Source of the DNA: Xenopus tropicalis
Lineage: Eukaryota > Chordata > Amphibia > Anura > Pipidae
Direction of reading: 5' to 3'
Assembly (NCBI RefSeq): GCF_000004195.4
Contig: NC_030679.2
Location: forward strand, 149,159,040-149,223,039
Length of the DNA stretch: 64,000 nt
The position numbers were made by a program, and so were the translations under genes. Positions 41,464-52,723 of this stretch are shown one piece after another; the stretch's first letter is position 1; each line of letters opens with the position of its first letter. The notes beneath the pieces are model-generated. The model was not told where the DNA came from. It saw only the letters and a list, made by a program, of their open reading frames with translations, and made no database searches.

Positions 41464-42318
41464 TAGTGATGGGCAGAATGTTTCGCCAGGCATGGATTCG
41501 CGATGAATTTCCACGTTTCGCCTTTGGTGGATTGTTTCGCGAAACGGATGAAAAAATTCGCCGCAGAAAAATTCACTGCACGTCCAAAAATTGTCGCCGG
41601 CGTCAAAAAAGAATAGTCGCGGGAGTCAAAAGAATAGTTGCGCGACTAAATAATAGCCGTGGGCGACAAAAGAATAGCCGTGCGACTAAATAATAGCAGC
41701 GCGACAAAATAATAGCCGGGTGATTAAATAAAAGCCGCGGGTGATGAAATAAAAGCCGCGGGCGAAAAAATAATAACCGTGTGACAAAATAATAGCTGCG
41801 GGCGACAAAATAATAGCCGCGGGCGACAAAACAATAGTCGCGGGCGACAAAACAATAGTCGCGGGCGACAAAATAATAGCCGCACAACAAAATAATAGCC
41901 GCACGACAAAATAATAGCTGCGGACAACAAAAGAATAGTCGCGGGCGACGAAATAATAGCCGCACGACAAAATAATAGCTGCAGGCAACAAAAGAATAGT
42001 CGCGGGCGACGAAATAATAGCCGCACGACAAAATAATAGCTGCGGGCAACAAAAGAATAGTCGCGGGCGACGAAATAATAGCCGCACGACAAAATAATAG
42101 CCGCACGACAAAATAATAGCCGCGGGCGACAAAACAATAGTCGCAGGCGACGAAATAATAGCCGCACAACAAAATAATAGCTGCGGGCAACAAAAGAATA
42201 GTCGCGGGCGACAAATTTTTTTGTCGCAAGACATTTTCGCCGTTTCGCGAATTTTTTGCCATTTTGCGGATCTTTTGAATGATTCGCAAATTTTTCGGCG
42301 AAACGGAACTGATTCCTT
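41464..42318 (-). mobile_element. hAT-like MITE with 21-bp minisatellite
   Basis: Starts TAGTGATGGGCAGAATG, with CAGGCATGGATTCGCGATG next, the reverse of the 38-kb copy. 41,600-42,215 is about 30 units of 19-21 bp (CAAAATAATAGCCGCGGGCGA and variants). The right terminus is degraded after GGCGAAACGG. Long open frames across this array in several readings are artefacts. Confidence 0.75.
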
Positions 42319-43555
42319 TAGTTAATGGGCCCCTGTATGTATTTATACGTATGCACCTTGCGTGTATATCTTTTATTATATATCTTTCACTAGTATAAGC
42401 AGTTCTGTACATTTTATATAGTACATGAATAATACAGACAAGGGAAACAAATAAAATAAAAGTACACAAGAACATCATTAATTACGTACCAAGAATAAAG
42501 AAGTCCCTTGTCCATAGAGATTACAATCTAAAACTGGCAGAAACAATATCATATCTACAGTATAAATGTACCAGTATATTTTATTTCTGGGTTTTTAGCT
42601 GAGAACATGAAAATAAATATTGACCATCTGGCACTATTCAACCTCATTGTTTCCCACCCTTAATCCAACCCCAGCTGTTTTTATTGTCCATGTATTATCA
42701 GTTGAGGCAAGTTCCATTTCCGTGCAATTGGATTTCACGCATTCTTTAGAATTCCAAGGCAAGCCGCTGTTAAGAATTTCTATATATTATAACGGCCGTT
42801 AGCTGTACAGGTTTCCATGTATTCCCCAAGGAGGTGTAAACCGATATCTGCCCCGCCCACTGAATACCGACTGGAATTACATAGCACTTTGTCTCTGTAT
42901 GTGATGCTTATTGTATATTTATATTTCTTTATTCATTTATATCCATTTTATCATTTAACTGTTTGCATGACCAGTGCATTGTAATATGTCATTCCAGTTA
43001 CAATTAGTAGCATGTGAATAATAGGCTGTATAGCACTTTACCCAAGTCAAGCAATGGTTAATTGACTGAAAAACAAAAAAAAAGACAGGTTTAAGTGTTC
43101 TCTTATAAAGTTATCTTGCCACATCAGACTTAATGTTTTCTTTCATTACTCAAAGACAAAACCATTTCCGAAATTCTATGCTCGTGCTTCATGTTCGAAA
43201 AAAAGGCCTTCACATTTGACCTTAAAGTGAAGCCCATTATCTATCTAGTGGATATTGTTATTTACATCAAATCACATTGAAACATTAAACAAAAATATCA
43301 AACAGTAAATGGGATAAATAGCGTACATGTAGGAAAATATACAGTACAACTTCTATAACAGTCATAGCCAGTCCATGGCATAGGTAATGATGGAGAAGGT
43401 CCTTCTTTGTGAGGGTCCTGATGAAGGGTTGGCTAGAGGGTGGTGCTTGAGAGAAGCATAAGCTACATGAGTTAGTCAGCAGTAAATGTGAGAGTTTGGG
43501 GGGGGTATGGAGATGGAGAGCTGGTGCTAGGGTCAAAGACTTAGCACTGAGGACT
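42319..43555. other. Intergenic, nothing recognised
   Basis: AT-rich with no supported gene. A G-run lies at 43,498-43,505. Confidence 0.4.
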
Positions 43556-43559
43556 TGGG

Positions 43560-43710
43560 GCTTAGCAGATCCTCAACCTTGACAGTTCTTTTTCATAGTT
43601 CCATTCCTTTTCCCAGTTTGGTTACATGTTTCTGCACTCTCTTCAGCTCATTATGGACTGGGGCCCAAAACTGCCCCCCATACTCAAGGTCAGGCTAATG
43701 CTTTCTGCAT
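43560..43710 (-). mobile_element. CR1 LINE relic fragment
   Basis: The minus strand reads CTTGAGTATGGGGGGCAGTT, then TTGGGCCCCAGTCCATAATG, matching the CR1 relic at 20,262-20,320 (CACCTTGAGTATGGGGGGCA). Confidence 0.55.
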
Positions 43711-44408
43711 AAGGGATATGTTGAGAGTTACATATCAGCAGCATCCAGCCTTTTCATCTACATATAGTGATGGCCTATCACAGATAAAGCTTCTCAGTGT
43801 AAGTGTTCTACTGGTTACGGCTGTAGTAAAATAATGGAATAATAGAACCATCCCTTCTGCATAGTACATACTATGTACAGCCAAGGATATACCCTACATG
43901 CAGGAGAGCCCATGTGGTTGTCGGTATATAAGTAAGAGTATTGGGGTCTGATTCTACAACAATAGCCACCAGCTGTCTGTTAGACCCATTAACCAAACAA
44001 ACCACATCTTCTTCAGCTTATTAACAATACACCTTGATGTTATGGAGGATTCTGATGCTTATAAAGGGCGTTCAAAAAAAGGGATACCCCAAGAATTCTA
44101 TGATCATTCTTTGAAACAAAAAACCATCTTATTAGTATTAAGATTTAATGCTGCATCAAAATCAAAAATCGGTTGGCCAGCCTACCTTCATTGATATAAT
44201 TCTAAATCACAATTCATAAAATTCTATATAACCACAATTTGATATTGTGTGCAAATTCCACTTTTTTGATGCTCACTAGGTGGAATGAGCATCACAGTAG
44301 TCTTCAGGCTCTGGACTGTGTCTTCAATCGTACCTGCATTAATGCATTAAGCCACTAGGGGCTTTTTGAGCTGATGCTGGTTAGTTTCCTTAAACGGCTT
44401 CCAAAATC
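43711..44408. other. Intergenic, nothing recognised
   Basis: No gene, RNA or element that I can name. GGCGTTCAAAAAAAGGGATACC at 44,067 hints at an old DNA transposon, unproven. Confidence 0.35.
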
Positions 44409-44410
44409 TT

Positions 44411-44768
44411 AAGGTGCCCATACACCACAATGTCGCCAAGCAAGCGGATCTTCTCCAGATATCCCCCACCAACGGGTGGGGGATATTGGGAGAATCCAGG
44501 GTAATTCTGTCGCTTGGCCCTGGGGCCAAACAATCGAATTATCACGACGGGTATAGGCAAAGTCGGTTCGGGGACCGACTCAACAAGCCGATGCGGTCCC
44601 TGACCCGACTAGATTTTTTAACTTGCCCAATCAATATCTGGCCGATTTCAGGCCAGATGTCGGTCGGGCAGGCCCTTCAGTAGTGCTGATACACTGGCCA
44701 ATTAGCTGCCGAAACGGTCTAAGGGACCGATATCGGCAGCTAAAATCTGCCCGTGTATGGGGACCTTT
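44411..44768. mobile_element. Harbinger-like MITE, AGGTGCCCATACAC ends
   Basis: AGGTGCCCATACACCAC at the left and CCCGTGTATGGGGACCT at the right, flanked by TTA on both sides. Long arms: GATATCCCCCACC / GGTGGGGGATATTGGGAGA. It is a longer relative of 20,916-21,096. Confidence 0.8.
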
Positions 44769-45511
44769 ACTCATCTGCAAACGTTACTACCTCTATCTCA
44801 TGTGCTACATGTCACCTCAATTGATCAATTGAGGGACTATTTAATCTTGCCTCATCTTTGAAGCTCCTCAGCCTGATCCAGCTGACTTGAGTGCCTTTGA
44901 GCAGCTTTTTCTAAACATATCTTTTCATCTGCTGGCTGGGTATCTGAGGAGCACCAACCCTTGGCTTTGGGCCATCAGCCTCTGACTTTAAGCCCCATGC
45001 TGCTTTTTTTGCGGGGGGGGCTCTTCAAAGGAACCCAGACCAGTAATTTACTATCTGGAAGCCTGAGCCATTTTGGTGAAGGCCACAAACACATCCCGCC
45101 TGGCTTTTGTGCGGGTAAATAATTCTGTGATAATGGATTTTGAGAAAGAGAAAAGAAAGAGGAATGGAATATATTGTGAAAAGGCTTTTATTTGGATTAT
45201 TCCAGCTGAGATTTCGTTAGATTTCGTTAGATTAAAAATTCTGATCGCCACCATGAACTTTTAAAAGTTGTCAAACAATGACTATGAAGACATTAAATCA
45301 CTGGTGGTGAAAATATATAACCCCAGTGTAACCCAAAGTGATATTACCAGGTGGCTCTCATGAGCAAGAACCTGGTTACTTTAAAAATAAGGCATTTTAC
45401 CACCATCTTATTTTAACACTGGAAAAGTATAATGGAGACTTGTCCTTTGATGGTAGTGGAAGTCAGGTGAAAGTCAGGTAAAGACTCATTTTGATTGGCT
45501 TTGGTATAGGT
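44769..45511. other. Intergenic, nothing recognised
   Basis: No supported gene. A GGGGGGGG run lies at 45,014. Confidence 0.35.
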
Positions 45512-46337
45512 TGTCACACAACGTATGACGTATGAGCCGCTAGCACAATCAGGGAAATACCACACGTGCCACAGGGGTTGTTTCACAGGGGTTTATTACA
45601 ACCAAACGTAGATAAACAGGGAAAGGGCAATACGCATGGAAGATCCACAAGTCCCAATCACATCAAATCCTCCTTCAGGAAGTCTTCAGGGCAACCCCCC
45701 TCTGCACAGTCTCCAGGGAACAAAGGCAGAGTCTCCCAGCCCAACCCCCAATACACAAAGGTGTCCCACCCAGACAGCCACAATTACCTGTGTAGCCTCC
45801 CCAGGCAGTTCCAATGGGAATAAACAAAGTTCCTTTTTGGGTAGTTGCACAGAAAATGCACTACCTTGGTTCCAGGGCAAACAGTCCTTCCACAGGGGTT
45901 AGGGTAATCCAGTTGGAGGGAATCTTCCTGCCTCAGATAGGGTGGATCCCAAGGAACCGCAGGGGAGGGTGTCCTGCCGTAGTGAGGTTACACCCAGATG
46001 AACAAAAAGCGCCTTCTCCACCCACAACCTCTGGTTTTTCTACCCTGCTGCTGGTACCTCCCCTCTTTTCCACACCCCCTAGGATTGATTGGTTAGGAGG
46101 CTGACCCTGCTTCTGCTTAACCCAACCCTAGCATCTCCAATTGGCAGGGTCCCCTGCTGCATCATTAGGGGAGGGGTTTAACCTAGGAGGCTCTTGCCCA
46201 GCTCCTCTGGAGGGGACTTCTGGGAGCTTCTTTGTTTAAAACCCTTTTGGCGGGAAAACAGAACAATGGGCTGCCACCATCTTGGCTAGAACATGCACTG
46301 GCTAAACATGGGGCCAGTATAAGGGTTTTTGGTCACA
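45512..46337 (-). mobile_element. Solo LTR
   Basis: 826 bp starting TGTCACACAACG and ending TTGGTCACA, flanked by a perfect 5-bp duplication TAGGT (45507-45511 and 46338-46342). On the minus strand it reads TGTGACC...TGTGACA, with an AATAAA signal near 45,593 about 80 bp from the end. No internal region, so it is probably an LTR-LTR recombination product. The superfamily is not determined. Confidence 0.75.
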
Positions 46338-46618
46338 TAGGTCCTACCTCCTGGTTGGGAGGGCCAATACTGCCTATGCATACTGACATGGAAGGGAGTA
46401 GGCTTTGAACTGCATTGATTGGCACTTATTCTAAACAGTTCCAAGTGGATTTGATTAAAAAACAAAATAAATGGGGCAAATATAAAAGTCTTATATATCT
46501 GAAAAAAACTAGGGCAGCCCACGCTACAAAGTCATCTTTAGCTGACTACTCAAGGAAACTTCAGATCAACTATGTTACATACAAGGAAGACCAAATAGTT
46601 TAGTACTAACCAACAATT

Positions 46619-46935
46619 AGGGGGCCATTCATTAAACCACAATTTATTTATTTTTTTAACTTATAGAACTTTTCGTAATGTCCGCGATAATTTTGTTGAA
46701 ATTCCACAACTGTTTCTTGGTTTTCGTTAACTTCCACAAAAAAAGTCGTATTTTTCGCAAAGACTACTACCATTTTGGATCTTTTGGCCAGGTTGGATCT
46801 GTAGAGTGGCATTGAGTCCTATGGGAGGCTTCCAAAATCCTACAGGTTTCAAAGCCAGAAAGGTTTTCGCACAGTTTTCAAATGTTCGGATCTAAAAATT
46901 TTGTGACTTTTGGAACGCAACAACAATATTTCTGG
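46619..46935. mobile_element. Harbinger-like MITE with one 52-bp unit
   Basis: GGGGGCCATTCATTAAACCA after TTA, then the inverted interior of the 26-kb element (AGAACTTTTCGTAATGTCC; CACAAAAAAAGTCG). At 46,788-46,836 there is a single unit, GGCCAGGTTGGATCTGTAGA followed by GTGGCATTGAGTCCTATGGG, the reverse complement of the 26-kb array monomer. The right end is not clear. Confidence 0.65.
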
Positions 46936-46968
46936 TTATTATGTTTAAAATGCATATACAGGTATGGG

Positions 46969-48600
46969 ATCTGTTATCTGGAAATCAATTTTCCACAAAG
47001 GTCTAAATTACAGGAAGGCCATCTCCCATAGGCTCCATTTTAATGAAATAATTTAGATTTTTTTTTAAATAATTTCCTTTTTCCTCTGTAATAATAAAAC
47101 AGTACCTGTACTTGATCCCAACTAAGATATAATTACCCCTTATTGGGGGCAGAACAGCCCTATTGGGTTTATTTAATGGTTAAATGATTCCCTTTTCTCT
47201 GTAATAATAAAACAGTACCTGTACTTGATCCCAACTAAGATATAATTACCCCTTATTGGGGGCAGAACAGCCCTATTGGGTTTATTTAATGGTTAAATGA
47301 TTCCCTTTTCTCTGTAATAATAAAACAGTACCTGTACTTGATCCCAACTAAGATATAATTACCCCTTATTGGGGGCAGAACAGCCCTATTGGGTTTATTT
47401 CATGGTTAAATGATTCCCTTTTCTCTGTAATAATAAAACAGTACCTGTACTTGATCCCAACTAAGATATAATTACCCCTTATTGGGGGCAGAACAGCCCT
47501 ATTGGGTTTATTTAATGGTTAAATGATTCCCTTTTCTCTGTAATAATAAAACAGTACCTGTACTTGATCCCAACTAAGATATAATTACCCCTTATTGGGG
47601 GCAGAACAGCCCTATTGAGTTTATTTAATGGTTAAATGATTCCCTTTTCTCTGTAATAATAAAACAGTACCTGTACTTGATCCCAACTAAGATATAATTA
47701 CCCCTTATTGGGGGCAGAACAGCCCTATTGGGTTTATTTAATGGTTAAATGATTCCCTTTTCTCTGTAATAATAAAACAGTACCTGTACTTGATCCCAAC
47801 TAAGATATAATTACCCCTTATTGGGGCAGAACAGCCCTATTGGGTTTATTTCATGGTTAAATGATTCCCTTTTCTCTGTAATAATAAAACAGTACCTGTA
47901 CTTGATCCCAACTAAGATATAATTACCCCTTATTGGGGCAGAACAGCCCTATTCGGTTTATTTAATGGTTAAATGATTCCCTTTTCTCTGTAATAATAAA
48001 ACAGTACCTGTACTTGATCCCAACTAAGATATAATTACCCCTTATTGGGGCAGAACAGCCCTATTCGGTTTATTTAATGGTTAAATGATTCCCTTTTCTC
48101 TGTAATAATAAAACAGTACCTGTACTTGATCCCAACTAAGATATAATTACCCCTTATTGGGGCAGAACAGCCCTATTGGGTTTATTTCATGGTTAAATGA
48201 TTCCCTTTTCTCTGTAATAATAAAACAGTACCTGTACTTGATCCCAACTAAGATATAATTACCCCTTATTGGGGCAGAACAGCCCTATTGGGTTTATTTA
48301 ATGGTTAAATGATTCCCTTTTCTCTGTAATAATAAAACAGTACCTGTACTTGATCCCAACTCAGATATAATTACCCCTTATTGGGGCAGAACAGTCCTAT
48401 TGGGTTTATTTCATGGTTAAATGATTCCCTTTTCTCTGTAATAATAAAACAGTACCTGTACTTGATCCCAACTAAGATATAATTACCCCTTATTGGGGGC
48501 AGAACAGCCCTATTGGGTTTCTTTCATGGTTAAATGATTCCCTTTTCTCTGTAATAATAAAACAGTACCCGTACTTGATCCCAACTAACATATAATTACC
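46969..48600 (+). mobile_element. hAT-type MITE expanded by 113-bp array
   Basis: Left end CAGGTATGGGATCTGTTATC, then a 113-bp unit (CTCTGTAATAATAAAACAGT ... GGGTTTATTTAATGGTTAAA) repeated about 13 times at 112-113 bp spacing. The right inverted end is missing; the array stops near 48,600. Units alternate GGGGGCAG and GGGGCAG variants in runs, a sign of block-wise amplification. Confidence 0.9.
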
Positions 48601-49080
48601 CTTCAACTCACAATAATGATGGGTGCCAGTGAACTTAAACAGGAACTTATTTATTTACAATTCCACATAGACAATGGTGCAAGTATCTTGTATATTACAG
48701 GTCAGAACCAGTGAAACAGACTGAACACAAGGTCAGGGAGAAGCCGAGTCCTACACAGAAGTTTACAGAAGCAACAAGGGGATATTCAGACTCTTAGTTA
48801 AAGAGGCAGGCCAAAGTCATACACAGAAAACTTGATAAGATTAACACCAACTTCTACACAGAATTCTCACACGAACACCAAGAAAACCTGTTTGCTCAGG
48901 CAACTAGACTGAGGGGGGCAGGGTCAATAAAATGCTTCTGCCTTCCTGTGATTGGCAGATTGGATTACAAGAGTGAACCGCAATCAGTGCTGAAAAAAAG
49001 CATATAATGTAGGGACCCATATGTCCTATAAGTTAAATGGCCCCTATGGCTTTAAATCCCTACAGGGGAGATCTGGTGAA
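48601..49080 (-). mobile_element. Possible LTR fragment
   Basis: The minus strand contains TGTAAATAAATAAGTTCCTG (AATAAA near 48,650) in a promoter-like context. No ends or duplication found. Confidence 0.25.
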
Positions 49081-49337
49081 AGATCTTTTTGCACCAGTCT
49101 ATGAAAACAGTTATTTCTAGTAGTTCCTTCGCTGGAGTCAGTCGATTCGTGAGAACTAAGCATGAACAAAAGGCTTTCTCAGATCCAAGAAAGCCTAAGG
49201 AGCTTGGCCTCTTTGTGCCACTCTTACGGCTAGTAGACTTGCTTGCTTTGGCCATTTTATGCGACTTTGAGACTGCTTGAGCACTCTTTCAGCGGCAAGG
49301 GCACAGGCTGAACAAATACATGGAGTTATAATGTTAG

Positions 49338-49419
49338 CGACGAGGATGGGATTCGAACCCACGCGTGCAGAGCACAATGGATTAGCAGTCCATCGCCTTA
49401 ACCACTCGGCCACCTCGTC
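49338..49419 (-). tRNA. tRNA-Ser (GCT)
   Basis: 82 nt, no intron. Starts GACGAGGTGGCCGAGTGG; anticodon loop ACTGCTAAT; variable arm TGTGCTCTGCACG; T arm GGGTTCGAATCCC; acceptor strands GACGAGG/CCTCGTC fully paired. A and B boxes are canonical. Identical in sequence to the copy at 52,054. No T4 terminator close downstream on the minus strand. Confidence 0.95.
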
Positions 49420-49776
49420 TTGGTTTGAGAAACTGGAGAGAAAGCTCTCTCTGCTCAGGGGATAGACAGGGTGCCAGCCGTTGCATTTGTTATGTTGCCC
49501 ACCCTATTTCTTCTTCATTAATGGGTACATCCAATGGTCTATGTTGACATACAGTGCCCAGAAATAGCGGACCTTGCTTTCATACTTATACTTCCTATGA
49601 CTAGTTTATTAAACTACTTGAACCAGGAGGGGGAAGGGTTTGATGTATGTTTGCCTTTTGTATGGGAGGGACCTGCTTTTCCGGCCTGAGGATGAAATTT
49701 GCATGGGAAGGGCACTGGGGTTTTTAGGGGGCTGTCTCATACCTGGTGGAGGATGTAGGGCCAGTCACTTAAAAAA

Positions 49777-49850
49777 AGGCACTACTGAGATTTGAACTCA
49801 GGATATCCTGTTTACAAGAGAGGCGCTTTAACCAGCTAAGCCACAGCGCC
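49777..49850 (-). tRNA. tRNA-Thr (TGT), slightly degenerate
   Basis: 74 nt: GGCGCTGTGGCTTAGCTGG start, anticodon loop CTTGTAA, T arm GAGTTCAAATCTC, acceptor GGCGCTG/TAGTGCC with two wobble pairs. The anticodon stem has a C-C mismatch. A T7 Pol III terminator directly follows (A7 on the plus strand at 49,771-49,777). It may be functional or a recent pseudogene. Confidence 0.8.
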
Positions 49851-49946
49851 CCTGCGGTGCGTGTTTTGGACGGTTGGGGAAAATTGGTGCTCGTAATATG
49901 ATATATTATGTTCGGTGGACGCCGGCACAGGCCTGTGCCGCGAATA

Positions 49947-50028
49947 ACTGTGATAGCCGAGTGGTTAAGACATTGAACTTGAAGTCCAATGGAATTATCC
50001 TACACAGAATCAAATCCTGTTCACAGTG
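49947..50028 (+). tRNA. tRNA-Ser (TGA)-like, probably a pseudogene
   Basis: 82 nt with a perfect 7-bp acceptor (ACTGTGA/TCACAGT), A box TAGCCGAGTGGTTAAGAC and anticodon loop CTTGAAG. The T loop reads GAATCAAATCC (the consensus TTC is changed to ATC), and the anticodon stem has an A-C mismatch. The B-box damage argues against strong transcription. Confidence 0.65.
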
Positions 50029-50090
50029 TGGAGCTTTACAAAGCCCGACTGTTTAGATAACGAGACAACTGTACATGCCTGCTACTAAGG

Positions 50091-50257
50091 CAGTGGTTCT
50101 AAACCTGTGGGTTGGGACCCCTTTCACAGGGGTTGCCTAAGACCATCGGAAAACCCATATTTCCCATGGCCTAAGGAATAATTTTATGGTTGGGGGTCAC
50201 CACAACATGAGGAACTGTATTAAAGGGGCGCGGCATTAGGAAGGTTGAGAACCACTG
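50091..50257. mobile_element. SPIN-type hAT MITE, copy 3
   Basis: CAGTGGTTCTAAACCTGTGG ... GGTTGAGAACCACTG with a perfect 8-bp duplication TACTAAGG (50083-50090 and 50258-50265). Located within the tRNA cluster. Confidence 0.88.
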
Positions 50258-51100
50258 TACTAAGGTGTCCCAGCTGGTTTTGGCATGCAAGGCATGAGGG
50301 GGAGGTGCTAGCCATTTCTGCCATGGATGTTTGTTTAATTGATGTGCAAAGCTTTGCAAAATAAAATATTTAGATATGATAAGCAAGGTTATTTATTAGG
50401 TGGCTGACAAAATCCCACCCATAATGCCATTACCCAAACACCTGTCACGAGCGAGCTGGGTCCCAACAACTTTCTTTGGAAAATGCCGTGGGGCCCTTAC
50501 TAATTTCCTGCCGGTATGGAGACCTTTCCCCCCTCTATGAAATAAATCTGAGCTCTTCTCCTTCAGGCTGTGTTTTTTCCCCCAGTGGGGAGGAGTGCTT
50601 CAGGTGGGTGGGAGCATTTTTGGGCCACTTGCGGACAAACAGCAAGTAAGCCGGTAAGTAGCAAATGGAAGATTATTTGTTTACAAAATGTTGTCATTGT
50701 CACCTTGAGCTCAAAAAAAGCAGCAACTCGTCCCAAGACCCCTTCTAATTTCTATGCTACGTAACCACGTACATGCCTACAATAAACCCACGCTGTATCC
50801 CCGGGGTGCTGGATATGATTTTTCCCAGATTGGGTTGTGCAATTTCAACCATATTGGGGGTATTGCCCGACCACTTGGGAACATATGGGATAGCGGGGGT
50901 GCATTTTGACAGACCCTCGAGCGCTCCTTTTGGATGGTGGTGGGTCAGTCCAAAGTGCCAACGTAATCTGCCAGTGCAGGCATTGCCATTTTAATCAACT
51001 GTTCTTTGAATTCCAGCACCTTCTGTTGTTAGGAGTCATGGGAGAGTTTTTGCATGAATCCTTGTGGAACTTCAGTGTGATGTTGTGGAAACCTTAAAAC
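50258..51100. other. tRNA-cluster spacer
   Basis: No gene recognised. A frame of 73 codons at 50,773-50,994 has no motif support. Confidence 0.4.
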
Positions 51101-51105
51101 GCCTC

Positions 51106-51177
51106 GGGCTCATCTGGGATTTGAACACAGAACCTCTCGAACCCAAAGCGAGAATCATACCACTAGACCAACAAGCC
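51106..51177 (-). tRNA. tRNA-Pro (TGG)
   Basis: 72 nt: GGCTTGTTGGTCTAGTGG start, anticodon loop CTTTGGGT, T arm GTTCAAATCCC, acceptor GGCTTGT/ATGAGCC paired with wobbles. One T-C mismatch in the T stem. TTTT terminator a few bases downstream (AAAA at 51,096-51,099). Confidence 0.82.
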
Positions 51178-51424
51178 AGATGTTGCACTTTTGGGGATGA
51201 ACCAGCCCTGAGATGCACGGCCCAGCAACATGATTGAAATCGCTAGCCTGCACCATGTACACCTCACTGAATATTCCTGTTGGAAACCCGAGTCTTGTCT
51301 TCTTTCCATTGTGTCTTTTATCCCTTTCCCCCACCGGAATGGTACTTCTGCATGTTACCCTGGTGATGGATGCATCTGCTCCTTGTGGGAAAAACTTTTT
51401 AGAACCTTCCTTTTGCAGGAATAC

Positions 51425-51800
51425 ATTTTTTTTGTAAACTTTTGTTTTTATTGATTTTTTACACATTGTCAGGCTTAATGGTCTTGTAACCTTTCAGAAA
51501 TAAAGTAAATGAAAAAGAAAAACAGTAAAGAAAATCAAATATAACAATTTGCACTCTAGGTCTCTATATACAGTAGATAGAGATCATTCTATGCTAACAA
51601 CTTCAGCTTCTCCTTCTCTTGTCTATTGCTTTCTGATAGTTTAGATAAGGGGGGGTCCTACCCATAGCCTTATGATCAAGAGAGATATAGTTCTGTTTCA
51701 TTTTCCAGTTGGTATTTGAGGACCTCGTTGGTGTGTATATATTCGATTTTATCTAGGACTTTCTCGCTAGAAAACATAAAGACCTTTTTATCTGTGAAAT
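51425..51800 (-). mobile_element. LINE 3' fragment
   Basis: Begins with a T-rich run (poly-A on the minus strand) and continues as AT-rich, non-tRNA-like sequence, splitting the second tRNA spacer unit. Minus-strand orientation as in the LINE fragment at 37,617. The family is inferred only. Confidence 0.4.
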
Positions 51801-52053
51801 GACTTATTTGTAGTAGTCGTTTAGTAGGAGTAAGTCCTCTTGTGAGAACTCGCAATGGCCAAAGAGCTTCTTTGGGTGCACAGACCGTGCCCTCTTTGTG
51901 CCAGCCTTGCTGATGGAAGACTGGTATGCATCGTCCCCTAGATTTTCCATGCTATGTCATTGAATGTGGCTTTGAGAAAGCTTGCTTACGTATCATTCAC
52001 TGTTTTAGCAATAAGAGCACAGGCTGCTCAAATACATGGGGTTATAATGTTAG

Positions 52054-52135
52054 CGACGAGGATGGGATTCGAACCCACGCGTGCAGAGCACAATGGATTA
52101 GCAGTCCATCGCCTTAACCACTCGGCCACCTCGTC
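52054..52135 (-). tRNA. tRNA-Ser (GCT), second copy
   Basis: 82 nt, identical to 49,338-49,419. Flanks are also related (AATACATGG.GTTATAATGTTAG downstream; CCTCTTTGTGCCA further on) but diverged, so the gene bodies are conserved or homogenised while the spacers drift. Confidence 0.95.
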
Positions 52136-52723
52136 ACCTGCTGAGGACCTGAGATGCCAGGGTCAGCAAAATGATAGAAATCACCTGCACTGTGTACCAG
52201 CCTCTGAATATGCCCATTTCAAACCTGAGTCTTGTCTTCTATCCATTGGATAGAATAAATCACAAACTGACAAAAAAATTATTAAATCGGATTAAAAAAA
52301 AAATCAGAACATAGAAGTCAATGGGGGCTGTCCTGGGCAAATTGTAACATTCTTTCTTTGCTCCGTGGTTTTAGAGTTTTGTTTCTTTTTTCATTCGTAA
52401 GCCCAAGAACCATCTTGGGGAAATGATTCTTTTGTGGAAATTGTGGGTTAAGAGGATTCATATTGTGGGTTTCTCCTTCGTACTTTTTTTGATAAATTAC
52501 TTTGATTTCATGGTTTTAGAGAAAATGATTTTATTTGTGGTTCCAAAAAATGTTTTAATTCCACTAAAATGAGACTGCTGTTAGTAGAGCGTCAGTACAG
52601 CTTTGTTGCCCTAAAGGCTATTTCTACATTGTGGATCTAGATTTCCAAGTTGTGTTTAAGAAGTCAGAATGTAGAAATAGATCAAAACTTCAATACATAC
52701 TGGCTCTCTCAGGATAAAAAGAA

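Noticed and set aside
41603..42478. 291-codon minus-strand frame rich in IILLCGYYFVA repeats
   Set aside because: Frame through a 21-bp minisatellite whose period is a multiple of three; several other frames are equally open.
43285..43536. 83-codon minus-strand frame near 43.4 kb
   Set aside because: No motif, single copy, no supporting signals.
46969..48600. Regular repeats considered as a CRISPR array
   Set aside because: No spacers: units are contiguous at 113 bp, and the context is a vertebrate MITE. The 52-bp and 395-bp arrays were rejected for the same reason.
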